A DNA stretch of 64,000 nucleotides from Acaryochloris sp. CRU_2_0 (GTDB lineage: Bacteria; Cyanobacteriota; Cyanobacteriia; Thermosynechococcales; Thermosynechococcaceae), in contig JAAUOM010000001.1 in NCBI GenBank assembly GCA_012034865.1, forward strand, positions 124,001 through 188,000. The letters are read 5' to 3'. The notes beneath the pieces were generated by a model. The model had not been told where the DNA came from. It was given only the letters and a program-made list of their open reading frames with translations, and searched no databases. Of the stretch, positions 47,468-57,707 are shown in pieces. Position 1 is the first letter of the stretch. The number at the start of each line of letters is the position of its first letter. A program made the translations under genes and the position numbers.

Positions 47468-49669
47468 ATGGCAACTAAATTTCCTAGTTTTAGCCAAGAC
47501 CTTGCCCAAGATCCGACAACTCGTCGTATCTGGTATGGAATTGCCACGGCGCATGATTTTGAAACCCATGACGGGATGACAGAGGAAAATCTTTATCAAA
47601 AGATTTTTGCAACTCATTTTGGCCATCTTGCCATCATCTTTTTGTGGACATCGGGTCCGCTTTTCCATGTCGCTTGGCAAGGAAACTTTGAACAATGGAT
47701 TAAAGATCCATTGACAACTCGTCCCATCGCCCATGCGATTTGGGATCCTCATTTGGGTAAATCAGCAACAGAGGCTTTTACACAAGCGGGTGCATCTGGC
47801 CCTGTAGACCTCTGCTATTCAGGTGTTTACCACTGGTGGTACACCATTGGTATGCGCACCAATGGTGATTTATACGTTGGTGCTGTGTTCTTGATGGTAC
47901 TCGCAGCCATTATGCTCTTTGCAGGCTGGCTGCATCTTCAACCTAAATTCCGACCCAGCTTAGCCTGGTTCAGAGATGCTGAATCCCAAATGAACCATCA
48001 CTTAGCGGTTCTGTTTGGTGCAAGCTCTTTAGGTTGGGCTGGGCACTTGATTCACGTTGCTATCCCTGAAGCTCGGGGACAGCATGTTGGTTGGGACAAC
48101 TTCTTGTCAACCATGCCTCACCCTGCTGGTTTAGCCCCCTTCTTTACGGGTCGATGGGCAGTATATGCCCAAAACCCTGATACGGCTGGCCATATTTTTG
48201 GTACCAGTGAAGGGGCAGGAACAGCTATCCTCACCTTTATGGGAGGTTTTCATCCGCAAACTCAAGCATTGTGGTTGACGGATATTGCCCATCACCACTT
48301 GGGAATTGCCGTTCTTTATATTGTTGCAGGCCACATGTACCGGACTCAGTTTGGTATTGGCCACAGCATGAAAGAGATTATGGATGCTCATAAAGATCCA
48401 TGGTACGGTGCAACTTTGCAAGGGCTTTATGACACCTATAATGAATCTCTCCACTTTCAGTTAGCCTTCCATTTGGCTGCTTTAGGGGTGATCACTGAGG
48501 TGGTGGCACAGCACATGTACTCGTTGCCGTCTTATGCCTTTATTTCACAGGACTACGCAACGCAGGCTGCTCTGTATACCCACCATCAATACATTGGTGG
48601 CATCCTGGCGATAGGAGCTTATGCCCACGGTGGTATTTTCTTTGTCCGGGACTACGATCCAGAACGCAATAAAGGGAATGCTTTATCTAGGCTCTTAGAA
48701 CACAAGGAAGCCATTATCTCTCACTTGTCTTGGGTATCTATGTTCTTGGGTTTCCATACCTTAGACTTATATGTCCATAACGATGTAGTGGTAGCGTTTG
48801 GGACACCTGAAAAACAAATCCTGCCTGAACCCATCTTCGCAGAGTGGAACCAAGCTTTGCATGGCAAATTACTGTTGGGCTTTCAAGGACTTTTGTCTGA
48901 CCCCAATAGTATTGCTTCTACAGCTTGGCCTAATTATGGAGATGTGTGGCTACCGGGTTGGCTAGATGCTGTGAATGGTTCTCAAACGCCATTCCTGAAT
49001 ATCGGCCCTGGTGACTTTTTGGTTCATCATGCCATTGCCTTTAGTATCCATGTCACCGTCTTAATTTGTGTTAAGGGTTGCTTGGATGCTCGTGGCTCTA
49101 AATTGATGCCGGACAAAAAGGACTTTGGCTATAGCTTCCCTTGCGATGGTCCAGGTCGAGGCGGTACTTGTGACATTTCTGCTTGGGACTCTTTCTATCT
49201 AGCAACGTTCTGGATGCTCAATACTATTGGTTGGGTAACCTTCTACTTTAACTGGAAGCAGTTAAGTATTTGGTCTGGAAACTTAGCTCAGTTTAATAAT
49301 GACTCAACGTACATAATGGGGTGGCTTCGAGATTATCTCTGGGGTTATTCTGCTCAATTGATTAATGGTTATACACCTTTTGGGGTGAATAGCTTGTCAC
49401 CTTGGGCATGGATATTCCTCTTAGGCCACTTTATTTGGGCGATTGGTTTCTTGTTCTTAATCTCTTGGAGAGGTTATTGGCAAGAACTGATTGAGACCTT
49501 AGTGTGGGCTCATCAACGAACTCCCCTTGCCAATTTGGTGATGTGGAAGGACAAGCCTGTTGCACTATCTATCGTTCAAGGCCGCTTAGTTGGGTTAATC
49601 CACTTTGCGTTAGGTTACGTTGTTACTTATGGCGCTTTTGTGATTGGTGCGACTGCTCCACTCAGTTAA
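47468..49669 (+). CDS. psaB: Photosystem I P700 apoprotein A2
   Basis: This 733-residue partner of PsaA supplies the second pair of FX cysteines ([12 protein letters not shown] near residues 556-567) and the B-branch cofactors. At the A0 ligand position most cyanobacteria have Met ([12 protein letters not shown]); here it is Leu, near residue 662 ([12 protein letters not shown]). GGAGG lies 12 bases before ATG. The gene is co-transcribed with psaA and followed by a strong hairpin. Confidence 0.98.
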   Translation: MATKFPSFSQDLAQDPTTRRIWYGIATAHDFETHDGMTEENLYQKIFATHFGHLAIIFLWTSGPLFHVAWQGNFEQWIKDPLTTRPIAHAIWDPHLGKSATEAFTQAGASGPVDLCYSGVYHWWYTIGMRTNGDLYVGAVFLMVLAAIMLFAGWLHLQPKFRPSLAWFRDAESQMNHHLAVLFGASSLGWAGHLIHVAIPEARGQHVGWDNFLSTMPHPAGLAPFFTGRWAVYAQNPDTAGHIFGTSEGAGTAILTFMGGFHPQTQALWLTDIAHHHLGIAVLYIVAGHMYRTQFGIGHSMKEIMDAHKDPWYGATLQGLYDTYNESLHFQLAFHLAALGVITEVVAQHMYSLPSYAFISQDYATQAALYTHHQYIGGILAIGAYAHGGIFFVRDYDPERNKGNALSRLLEHKEAIISHLSWVSMFLGFHTLDLYVHNDVVVAFGTPEKQILPEPIFAEWNQALHGKLLLGFQGLLSDPNSIASTAWPNYGDVWLPGWLDAVNGSQTPFLNIGPGDFLVHHAIAFSIHVTVLICVKGCLDARGSKLMPDKKDFGYSFPCDGPGRGGTCDISAWDSFYLATFWMLNTIGWVTFYFNWKQLSIWSGNLAQFNNDSTYIMGWLRDYLWGYSAQLINGYTPFGVNSLSPWAWIFLLGHFIWAIGFLFLISWRGYWQELIETLVWAHQRTPLANLVMWKDKPVALSIVQGRLVGLIHFALGYVVTYGAFVIGATAPLS

Positions 49670-49704
49670 AGTTCTATTAGTCTAGAATGTTCGATAAATA
49701 GCTT

Positions 49705-49736
49705 AAGCCCTCTGAATCCTAGGATTCGGAGGGCTT
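49705..49736 (+). terminator. Terminator hairpin after psaB
   Basis: AAGCCCTCTGAATCCT and AGGATTCGGAGGGCTT form a nearly perfect 16-bp stem (one T-G pair) 35 bases after the psaB stop. The following CCATCATTTG is only weakly U-rich, so it may protect the 3' end as much as terminate. Confidence 0.75.
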
Positions 49737-49892
49737 CCATCATTTGTCCTGCTGGATAAGCGTTTCAAGATTGAGGGTGGAGTAATACCACTTTATTCCC
49801 AAAATCTGGATTGGGTGCGGCTGCTGGCGACAAGCACAGGAATTTCTCGTTAGAATAGGATTAAAGGTTACAAAATATTAAGCAGTAGGATT

Positions 49893-51347
49893 GTGTACAT
49901 CAAATTTCCCATGTTTGGTAAGGTCAAGAAGCCCAAAGTATGGGTTGTGGGACTTGTGGGTACGCTTGTTCTTTTGGGGGCAATGGGTGCTCGATTCTGG
50001 ATCAGCCAAGGTGCAAATAAGCTTAGCTTAGAGGAGTTGACGGTCAAGGTTCAGTCTAAGGATGTCACCCTGAGAATTTCGGCGAGCGGTACGATTACCC
50101 CTGTGAAGAGTGTGAATTTGAGTCCTAAGCAGGCGGGGGTGTTGGTTAAATTGTTGGTGGAACAGGGCGATCGCGTCCAACAGGGTCAAGTGATTGCTCG
50201 CATGGATACCCGCGACTTAGAGGGACAATTGATGCAAACGAATGCGGCGGTTGCTCAGGCCAAGGCTCGATTAGCCGAACTGCAGGCGGGAAGCCGATCA
50301 GAAGAGATTCAGCAAGCTCAGGCTCGGGTGCTACGAGCCGAAGCTCAACTGGCTCAAATTGCCGGCGGTAGCCAACTCGAAACCATTGCCCAAGTGGACA
50401 GTCAAGTGGAGTCTGCCCAGGCTCGGCTCACCTTAGCCAATGCCCGCTTGAAAAGTTTTGAGCAACTGTTGAAGGTGGGTGCAGAAACCCGCGATCGCCG
50501 AGATGAAGCCAAAGCAGAAGCTGAGACCGCTCGTGCTAATTTGGCTGAAGCCCAGAAACGTCTGCGCATTCTCAAGCAAGGCTCTCAACCAGCGGAGGTT
50601 CTCAGGGCTAAGGCTGATGTGGCCGAGGCGCGGCAAGCCTATCAACTCCTGAAGAAGGGGAGTCGGGCGGAAGTGATTCTGCAAGCCAAGGCTGCCGTGG
50701 TTGAGGCTGAAGGCCGCCAACGGGTGGTCATGACTCAGATTGCAGATACTATTATCCGTGCGCCTTTTGCAGGTACGATTACGCAAAAATATGCCACGGA
50801 GGGAGCCTTTGTGACGCCGACTACTTCGGCATCGACAACATCTTCGGCAACGTCTACATCCATTGTCGCCCTCGCTCGTGAGCTAGAAGTGTTGGCGATT
50901 GTGCCGGAAGTGGATATTGGTCGGATCCGTCCGGGGCAAACCGTAGAGATTCAAGCCGATGCCTATCCTGACCAGGTATTCAAAGGACGGGTGCGTTTGG
51001 TTTCCCCAGAAGCGATTGAAGAGCAAAATGTCACTTCATTTCAGGTAAAGGTGGCGATTACGTCGGGTCAGGACAAATTGCGCTCCGGTATGAATACGGA
51101 CCTTACCTTCTTAGGGGGTACAGTCAAAAACAGTATGGTCTTGCCGACGGGGGCGATCGCAACTCAGAAAGGTCAGACTGGCGTTTATATTCCCGATGAA
51201 AAAGATCGCCCAGAGTTTCGAGCGATCACGATTGGCACCTCCCTCGAAAACCAAACCCAAGTTCTAGAGGGCGTCACCCCCGGCCAACGCGTCTTCATCA
51301 AATTCCCAGAAGGCGAAAAACCCCAGGATGTGCAAGAGGAAGAGTAA
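49893..51347 (+). CDS. Efflux adaptor, MacA/HlyD-like membrane fusion protein
   Basis: This 484-residue periplasmic adaptor has one N-terminal span (about 17-36), lipoyl half-motifs (GTITPVKSVNLSPKQAGVL and APFAGTITQKYATEGAFV), a coiled-coil hairpin with repeated RAEAQLAQ and A-x-A-E-A sequence (about 105-285) and a beta-barrel/membrane-proximal C-terminus. It forms a tripartite exporter with the permease and ATPase that follow. GTG 49893 has AGGA upstream; ATG 49911 is an alternative. Confidence 0.9.
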   Translation: MYIKFPMFGKVKKPKVWVVGLVGTLVLLGAMGARFWISQGANKLSLEELTVKVQSKDVTLRISASGTITPVKSVNLSPKQAGVLVKLLVEQGDRVQQGQVIARMDTRDLEGQLMQTNAAVAQAKARLAELQAGSRSEEIQQAQARVLRAEAQLAQIAGGSQLETIAQVDSQVESAQARLTLANARLKSFEQLLKVGAETRDRRDEAKAEAETARANLAEAQKRLRILKQGSQPAEVLRAKADVAEARQAYQLLKKGSRAEVILQAKAAVVEAEGRQRVVMTQIADTIIRAPFAGTITQKYATEGAFVTPTTSASTTSSATSTSIVALARELEVLAIVPEVDIGRIRPGQTVEIQADAYPDQVFKGRVRLVSPEAIEEQNVTSFQVKVAITSGQDKLRSGMNTDLTFLGGTVKNSMVLPTGAIATQKGQTGVYIPDEKDRPEFRAITIGTSLENQTQVLEGVTPGQRVFIKFPEGEKPQDVQEEE

Positions 51348-51349
51348 CG

Positions 51350-52567
51350 GTGGATATTCTAGAAAGTGTAAAAATGGCCTCTGCCACCCTCATGGCTAAT
51401 CGCTTGCGCAGTAGTTTAACGATGCTGGGCATGATTATTGGCAATGCCTCTGTAATCGCCATGATTGCGGTGGGTCAAGGGGCACAAAAGTATGCATCAG
51501 GGCAATTTGAGTCGTTAGGACCCAATGTACTGTTCATTGTGCCAGGGACTGATCGAGCGCGTAGACAAACCTTTGAGGTGCCCAAGACCCTGGTATTAAA
51601 AGATGCAGAGGCCATTGCCGCCGCAGTGCCCTCCGTAAGGGCGGTTGCGCCCCAAATCCAAAGTCAACTGACGGCTCTTTATCGGGGCAACAATACCAAT
51701 GTCCTGGTGATGGGTACTAGTGAAATGTATCCCATTGTCCGCAATCATGATGTGGCTAAAGGGCGTTTCCTGAGTAAGCAGGATATCCAACGGGGCAATC
51801 TGGTGGCGGTTTTAGGATCAGAGCTAGCCAACCGCTTGCTGGGGTCTAAGGATCCGGTTGGCCAAAGAATCCGCATCAAAAATCTCAACTTTGAAGTGAT
51901 TGGCTTAATGGAGGAAAAGGGATCTTTCCTCGGCAGTAGCCAGGATGATGTCATTTTTATCCCGATTTCGACAATGGCCAGTCGGGTGGTCGGGTCTACC
52001 TCGCCCTATGGCATAGAACTGACGTTTATTTCTGTCTCCGCCAAAGATGAGGCCAGTATCCCCGCTGTGGAATTCCAAATTCGGAATCTACTTCGGTTAC
52101 GCCACAGAATTATTGATGAAGATGACTTTACGGTGCGGACTCAAAAACAGGCTTTAGAGATTATCGGCAACGTGAGTGGGGCATTAACGGTGATGTTGGC
52201 GGCCATTGCCAGCATTTCTTTGCTGGTGGGCGGAATTGGGATCATGAATATTATGTTGGTCTCTGTAACCGAGCGAATTCAAGAAATTGGACTGCGTAAA
52301 GCGATTGGGGCATCCCAGTCCGATATTTTGGTGCAATTTATGATTGAGGCGATTATTCTCTCCGCCGTCGGTGGCATGATTGGGACGTTTGTAGGTGTGG
52401 GTGGGACGTTGCTTGTGGGCTGGCTAACACCTTTGGAAACCGGGATCTCAATACCAGCCGTTATGTTGGCCGTGGGTGTCTCCGGGGGGATTGGTCTCTT
52501 CTTTGGTGTTGTCCCTGCCCGACGTGCCGCCCAACTCGATCCCATTGTTGCCCTCAGGAGTGCCTAG
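51350..52567 (+). CDS. MacB-like ABC transporter permease
   Basis: This 405-residue permease has one N-terminal span, a large periplasmic domain (MacB_PCD-like, residues about 45-270) and three C-terminal FtsX-type spans with GGIGIMNIMLVSVTERIQEIGLRKAIGAS and PARRAAQLDPIVALR. It starts (GTG) two bases after the adaptor stop. MacB-type systems use ATP to drive periplasmic substrates such as peptides or lipids outward. Confidence 0.92.
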   Translation: MDILESVKMASATLMANRLRSSLTMLGMIIGNASVIAMIAVGQGAQKYASGQFESLGPNVLFIVPGTDRARRQTFEVPKTLVLKDAEAIAAAVPSVRAVAPQIQSQLTALYRGNNTNVLVMGTSEMYPIVRNHDVAKGRFLSKQDIQRGNLVAVLGSELANRLLGSKDPVGQRIRIKNLNFEVIGLMEEKGSFLGSSQDDVIFIPISTMASRVVGSTSPYGIELTFISVSAKDEASIPAVEFQIRNLLRLRHRIIDEDDFTVRTQKQALEIIGNVSGALTVMLAAIASISLLVGGIGIMNIMLVSVTERIQEIGLRKAIGASQSDILVQFMIEAIILSAVGGMIGTFVGVGGTLLVGWLTPLETGISIPAVMLAVGVSGGIGLFFGVVPARRAAQLDPIVALRSA

Positions 52568-52575
52568 GGAGGAAA

Positions 52576-53340
52576 ATGACATCAACACCAAACGTTTTGA
52601 TTTCCCCAGCCGATCCAGGGGCAAACTCACTCCAGCCGATTATTTGCCTAGAGCAAATTTCTAAGATTTATGGTGCAGGCGAAACCGAAGTTCGCGCCCT
52701 TGATGGGGTGGATTTAATCATTAACGCCAGTGAATACTGTTCAATCATGGGGGCATCGGGTTCGGGTAAATCCACCATGATGAATATGATTGGCTGCCTA
52801 GATCGACCCACTACGGGTCGATATTATCTAGATGGGGTGGATGTGGCCCAATTGAGTGATCCAGAGTTGGCTCATGTCCGTAATCGTAAAATTGGTTTTG
52901 TTTTTCAGCAGTTTCATCTGCTGTCTCAAATTAGCGCCCTAGAGAATGTGATGCTGCCGATGGTCTATGCCAATGTACCAACTCTGGAGCGGCGACAACG
53001 GGCTATAGCTGCTCTAGAACGGGTGGGTTTAGGCGATCGCATTCACAATCGACCCACTCAACTCTCCGGTGGACAGCAGCAACGGGTTGCGATCGCGCGT
53101 GCGATCGTCAATCAACCGATTTTACTCCTTGCTGATGAACCCACAGGAGCCTTAGATACCAAAACGACCCAAGAAATCCTGGATATCTTCTCAGCCTTGA
53201 ACGCCAGTGGGATGACGGTAGTCATGGTCACCCATGAACCAGAAGTGGCCCGTACTACTCAGCGAGTTGTTTGGTTCCGCGATGGTCAAGTCGTTCACGC
53301 CTATCTCGATCCAGACGAACTCCAAGCCAAAGTATTTTGA
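52576..53340 (+). CDS. MacB/LolD-type ABC transporter ATP-binding protein
   Basis: This 254-residue ATPase has Walker A GASGSGKSTMMNMIG, Q-loop FVFQQFHLL, signature LSGGQQQRVAIARAI, Walker B LLADEPTGALD and an H-loop VMVTHEP. It powers the permease encoded just before it (8 bases away). The adaptor-permease-ATPase order, with a separate ATPase, is the usual cyanobacterial and Gram-positive layout. Confidence 0.94.
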   Translation: MTSTPNVLISPADPGANSLQPIICLEQISKIYGAGETEVRALDGVDLIINASEYCSIMGASGSGKSTMMNMIGCLDRPTTGRYYLDGVDVAQLSDPELAHVRNRKIGFVFQQFHLLSQISALENVMLPMVYANVPTLERRQRAIAALERVGLGDRIHNRPTQLSGGQQQRVAIARAIVNQPILLLADEPTGALDTKTTQEILDIFSALNASGMTVVMVTHEPEVARTTQRVVWFRDGQVVHAYLDPDELQAKVF

Positions 53341-53348
53341 GCCGAACT

Positions 53349-56066
53349 CTAAACAGGGACGGATGGTTGAGTTGGAAGTTTTTGGAGTTGAACTTGTTCA
53401 GCAAGGAGCAATTCTATAGCTTGACTATTCAGGGGTCGGGAAAATAAATAACCTTGAGCAAACTCACAGCCAAGATCCTGTAAATACTGCTGTTGAGTCT
53501 CGGTTTCCACCCCTTCTGCTACAACTTTCATTTTTAAGCTGTGGGCCAAGGCGATGATAGTGCGGACAATCTCCAAACCATTCTCTTGATCCATGCGTGC
53601 AACGAAAGAATAGTCAATTTTTAAGATGTCTAAGGGAAAGGCATAGAGATAGCTAAGGGAGGAATAGCCTGTGCCAAAATCATCAATGGCCAGTTGCAGC
53701 CCCAGCCCTTTGAGGGTATCCAGTTGCTCAGCAATGTTGGGGGCATTACTCAAAATCGCCCCTTCCGTGATCTCCAGCTTTAAGTTGTGAGGCTGCATCC
53801 CAGTTTCACGGATGATGGCAGTGACCGTCTCACAGAACGTCGGTTGTAAAAACTGCTGGGCTGAGATATTCACATTAATCGTCAAATCGCAGGTGTGAGG
53901 ATAGGACGTTAGCCATTGGGTCATTTGCTGACAGGCTGTGGTGATTACCCACCAGTCGATCGCAACCATCAGACCTGCATCTTCGGCAATGGGGATAAAT
54001 TCAGCAGGAGGGACGAGACCTCTTTGCGGGTGGTGCCAACGTAATAAAGCTTCAAACCCGACAATCTGCTGATTGCTCAGATCAACAATGGGCTGGTAGA
54101 CCAGTTTTAACTCATCATTTTTGATCGCCCGTTGTAAATCTGTTTCTATCTGCAGTTGGGTATTGACTTGAGTTCGCATCCCCGCACAAAACACTTCAAA
54201 GCAATTTTTCCCCCGTTTTTTGGCGTGATACATGGCTGTATCTGCATCTTGCAGGAGTTCTTCTGGAGCGTGATGGTTCTGGCTAGAAACAGCAATACCA
54301 ATACTGGCGCTGGTATAGACCTCATGGCGATCTAAGGCGACAGTTGTTTGCAGTGTACTGAGGATTCTCTGCGCAATTTGCATGGCTTCATCTACGTTCT
54401 CAACCACTGGCAGAAGAATGGCAAATTCATCTCCACCAAAGCGGGCTACCGTATCGTCTTTCCGTAAGCAACGCTGCAAGCGCTGAGCTACTTGAATGAG
54501 GAGCTGGTCGCCTAGAGTATGGCCGAGGCTGTCGTTAATAAGCTTAAATCGATCTAGGTCCAAAAAAAGGACGGCAAATAGGTGATTTTTGTGGTGCTCA
54601 CAGATTTGGGAGGCTTGAGTCAATCGATCCATAAACAGGACGCGATTGGGTAACTGCGTCATTTCATCATGCAGGGTTTGGTATTCAAGTTGGGCGCGGG
54701 TGGCGTGGTAAGCAGTGACGTCCGTCTGAGAACCTGCAATCCGAAAAGGATGGTTTTGATCGTTACGCAGGGCTAGCCCCCGACATCTAAACCATAAATA
54801 CTGATTATTTTTGTTAAGAATGCGATATTCACATTCAAATTGAGGATTTTCCCCTGCTAAGTGCTTTGTGAGTGCTGCGTTCACGCGCGCTTGGTCTTGC
54901 AGGTGAATCCGATTAAACCATTCGTCTGGGCTGTCACTCATTTCTGAGGGGGCATAACCTAGCATGTCCTTCCATCGGTCTGAATAATAAATGGTATTGG
55001 TGTTGAGATCCCAATCCCATAACCCATCATTGGCACCTCTTGCTGCTGCTGCATAACGGGCTTCACTTAAGCGGAGCTGCTGCTCTGTTTTTCGGTGCAG
55101 GCTAATATCAATGACGTAGCTACGAATCAACCCACTTTGCAAGAGGCAGTAGATGGCTTGTTCATAAACACAACTGCCTATCTCGATTTCCCTGACAACA
55201 TACTCTGTTTGTTCCTGTAAAAGTTGGTCGTACAAACCGTCCGTCAAAGGGTGATGGGTGGCAGTTTTCAGCTCAGGAAATTGAGCAGCGGCTGCCGGAT
55301 TAATATAACTAATTTTGCCGTCAAGATCCGTTTCGATGATCGGTAGAGGGGTTAATTCTGGAAAAGATGATAACCGCATTATCGCTGCATCGTTGGGATT
55401 GGCTGTAACTTCTGAAAGCCCGTGGTGGGTGGAGCCATTACCATTGAGTGTTTCTTGATGAAAAAGGGTCGATCCTGGTTTTAAATGTTGTTTGGGTAAA
55501 GGAATGGGGAGGGTCAAGATCTGCTGATGCGCAAAAATGTGATGAGTAGAAATTTTAGGGTCGCTCAAGTTATCAGTAGAAAAATAAGTTGCACGGATAT
55601 TTTCGCCAAAAGAGATGACGTCATGGTCTTTTAAATCATGAACGGAACATTGTTTTTTGTTTACCCATAAGCCATTGTGGCTGCGCTTGCCGTTGAGATC
55701 CCCATCCACAAGGCGAAAAGAGTGGCCTTTGGTGTTGACATCGCAGATGCGTAACAAAAAGGCATGGTGTCGAGAAACCGTGGGATGGTCAAGGACGATC
55801 GCATTGGCTGGGTGACGACCAATGGTATAGGTGGCTTCTTCCAAGGAAAGGAGTTGTTTTTTCCCTTCTAGCTCAATGGCAAGGATCTGGTAGGTCTGCT
55901 CCTGGGCACGAGGAAAGGCTGGCGTCGCGTTGAGCTGTGTGGTCGCTGGGTAGGCTTTATGGGTGGAGGCTAGGGTGTATTCTTCTTCAGGCAGATGGGG
56001 AGAGTGAAGCATATGGCGTGTCGTTTCCCTGTTGGACTTGGCAATGGGGGGTGCCAGTGTTTGCAC
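53349..56066 (-). CDS. FHA-PAS-PAS-GGDEF-EAL protein (cyclic di-GMP turnover)
   Basis: In this 905-residue protein an FHA domain (about 75-160, TIGRHPANAIVLDHPTVSRHHAF) that binds phospho-Thr leads into two PAS domains (about 230-330 and 335-450). A diguanylate cyclase domain with intact GGDEF (near 542) follows, then a phosphodiesterase domain with intact EALLRWHHP (near 671) and DDFGTGYSS. Both enzymatic signatures look complete, so it could make or degrade cyclic di-GMP. The FHA domain suggests control by a Ser/Thr kinase. No membrane span is visible. ATG 56012 is a possible later start. Confidence 0.9.
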   Translation of the reverse strand: MQTLAPPIAKSNRETTRHMLHSPHLPEEEYTLASTHKAYPATTQLNATPAFPRAQEQTYQILAIELEGKKQLLSLEEATYTIGRHPANAIVLDHPTVSRHHAFLLRICDVNTKGHSFRLVDGDLNGKRSHNGLWVNKKQCSVHDLKDHDVISFGENIRATYFSTDNLSDPKISTHHIFAHQQILTLPIPLPKQHLKPGSTLFHQETLNGNGSTHHGLSEVTANPNDAAIMRLSSFPELTPLPIIETDLDGKISYINPAAAAQFPELKTATHHPLTDGLYDQLLQEQTEYVVREIEIGSCVYEQAIYCLLQSGLIRSYVIDISLHRKTEQQLRLSEARYAAAARGANDGLWDWDLNTNTIYYSDRWKDMLGYAPSEMSDSPDEWFNRIHLQDQARVNAALTKHLAGENPQFECEYRILNKNNQYLWFRCRGLALRNDQNHPFRIAGSQTDVTAYHATRAQLEYQTLHDEMTQLPNRVLFMDRLTQASQICEHHKNHLFAVLFLDLDRFKLINDSLGHTLGDQLLIQVAQRLQRCLRKDDTVARFGGDEFAILLPVVENVDEAMQIAQRILSTLQTTVALDRHEVYTSASIGIAVSSQNHHAPEELLQDADTAMYHAKKRGKNCFEVFCAGMRTQVNTQLQIETDLQRAIKNDELKLVYQPIVDLSNQQIVGFEALLRWHHPQRGLVPPAEFIPIAEDAGLMVAIDWWVITTACQQMTQWLTSYPHTCDLTINVNISAQQFLQPTFCETVTAIIRETGMQPHNLKLEITEGAILSNAPNIAEQLDTLKGLGLQLAIDDFGTGYSSLSYLYAFPLDILKIDYSFVARMDQENGLEIVRTIIALAHSLKMKVVAEGVETETQQQYLQDLGCEFAQGYLFSRPLNSQAIELLLAEQVQLQKLPTQPSVPV

Positions 56067-56274
56067 CGAATGTCCAGGCTGAGTTCCTCGTTAGTATGCC
56101 CATGCTGATCCAGGATTGGTGCAAAGCCAGGGTTGATCTTTGAGGGGTTACCAAGTCTTTGCACTATTGATAAACAATCTTGAAGAGTGGGGGGAATTCA
56201 CGACATCGGCTCTACACTCAACACAGGAATGCGAATACTACCATAGGAAGTAAGGCTTCATTGAGACAACTGTT

Positions 56275-57549
56275 ATGCAGCAAAGTTCAAACGCAAACTG
56301 GCAGGTGGGTGCTATCTTTGGCATTCCCCTTTATGTTGACTCATCTTGGTTCTTGATTTTGGCTTTGGTAACGTTTGCAAATGGGGTGTCTTGGCAACAA
56401 CTGTATCCCAATTGGATCACGGGGACGCCTTGGCTGGTGGGATTTGCGATGGCGTTACTCCTGTTTGTCTCTGTTGTACTCCATGAGTTGGGCCATAGTT
56501 TGGTGGCTCGTTCGCAAGGGATCAAAGTGAATTCGATCACGCTATTTCTGTTTGGAGGGATTGCGTCGATTGAAGAAGAGGCCAAGACGCCTGAGCATGC
56601 CTTTCAAGTTGCGATCTCAGGTCCTGCTGTAAGCCTCAGTATTTTCCTGCTCCTCAGCCTGGTGGCTGAATTCACGGCTACTGAGAGTCCATTGCAAGTG
56701 TTGTTGCAGAGTTTGGGGGAGATCAATCTAGTCTTGGCGGTCTTTAATTTGATCCCAGGATTGCCCCTTGATGGCGGCCAGATCTTGAAAGCATTGGTCT
56801 GGAAAGTCACAGGCAATCGCTTGCAAGGGGTGCGTTGGGCGGCTCGTGTCGGCCAAGCCCTAGGCTGGATAGCCGTCACCTTGGGTCTAGCGTTTACGTT
56901 CTTGCTAGGGGAAATTAGTGGATTATGGGTCACCATGCTGGGTTGGTTTGGCTTGCGGAATGCCTATATCTATGAGCGCTATACCCAACTGCAAGAAGCC
57001 CTTTTGCAGTTAAAAGCTCAAGATGCCATGAGCCGAGATTTTCGGGTCGTGGATGCCAATAAGTCTCTGCGGCAATTTACGGAGCACTATCTTCTAGACA
57101 CGATGCGCCGCTCGGCCTATTTTGCAGCAGCGGAAGGCCGATATCGCGGCCTGGTTGATCTAGAGGGTCTCAATACCATTGAGCGCAGTCAATGGGAGAT
57201 CCAACCCGTACAAATCGTCGTCCGCTCCTTGCAGCAAATTCCCACGGTTCGCCAAGATACTCCGATGACGGAGGTGATAGAGCGACTAGAGTCAGAGCAT
57301 TTACCCTTGATCACCGTCTTGTCGCCGGCAGATGCCGTAGCCGGGATTATTGATCGTGGCGATGCGGTTAAAGCCTTGGCCCATAAGCTGCATCTCCCCA
57401 TCTCCGAAGAAGATATTCGCCGCATTAAAGAAGAAGGCAGTTATCCGAGTTCTCTGCAACTGCCTGCGATCGCCCGCACCGTGATGGCGGATGTAATTAC
57501 CTCTCAATCCTCTTCCCCAAAGGTTTCTAGAGTTAATTCAGAACCGTAA
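56275..57549 (+). CDS. Site-2 protease family (M50) membrane metalloprotease with CBS region
   Basis: This 424-residue protein has a membrane core of about six spans holding zinc ligands in HELGH (His70, Glu71, His74) and NLIPGLPLDGGQIL (third ligand Asp). The C-terminal ~180 residues contain two CBS-like motifs (DTMRRSAYFAAAEGRYRGLVDL and TVLSPADAVAGIIDRGD) that may bind nucleotides. S2P enzymes cut transmembrane substrates such as anti-sigma factors; no partner is adjacent. A MITE-like element lies 23 bases after the stop. Confidence 0.9.
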   Translation: MQQSSNANWQVGAIFGIPLYVDSSWFLILALVTFANGVSWQQLYPNWITGTPWLVGFAMALLLFVSVVLHELGHSLVARSQGIKVNSITLFLFGGIASIEEEAKTPEHAFQVAISGPAVSLSIFLLLSLVAEFTATESPLQVLLQSLGEINLVLAVFNLIPGLPLDGGQILKALVWKVTGNRLQGVRWAARVGQALGWIAVTLGLAFTFLLGEISGLWVTMLGWFGLRNAYIYERYTQLQEALLQLKAQDAMSRDFRVVDANKSLRQFTEHYLLDTMRRSAYFAAAEGRYRGLVDLEGLNTIERSQWEIQPVQIVVRSLQQIPTVRQDTPMTEVIERLESEHLPLITVLSPADAVAGIIDRGDAVKALAHKLHLPISEEDIRRIKEEGSYPSSLQLPAIARTVMADVITSQSSSPKVSRVNSEP

Positions 57550-57571
57550 AATCTGTCCTCCTCAAGTCTCC

Positions 57572-57671
57572 CTAGTAGTCAGTCAATCTTAAATTGATGA
57601 GTGGAGAATGGGTTTAGGGTTATTTTTTGATGGGTTGAAAACCCATCAAAAAATTCTTGACAGAACACTAG
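57572..57671. mobile_element. MITE-like element, copy 1 (100 bp)
   Basis: The ends CTAGTAGTCAGTCAA and TTGACAGAACACTAG are inverted repeats matching at 12 of 15 positions, each containing CTAG/TA. Inside are a small dyad (TCAAT-N5-ATTGA) and a strong hairpin (TTTTTTGATGGGTT paired with AACCCATCAAAAAA, 57623-57653). A related copy lies at 63233-63330. The size, ends and lack of coding capacity fit a non-autonomous transposable element, perhaps mobilised by an IS630/Tc1-like transposase (TA target); that last point is inference. Confidence 0.65.
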
Positions 57672-57707
57672 ACTATACTGAAAACAGTCCTGCCAGAGAG
57701 TGCTGCA

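Noticed and set aside
57657-57679. TTGACA and TATACT as a promoter for the Uma2 gene
   Set aside because: The spacing is only 11 bases, and TTGACA is part of the conserved end of the repeat element.
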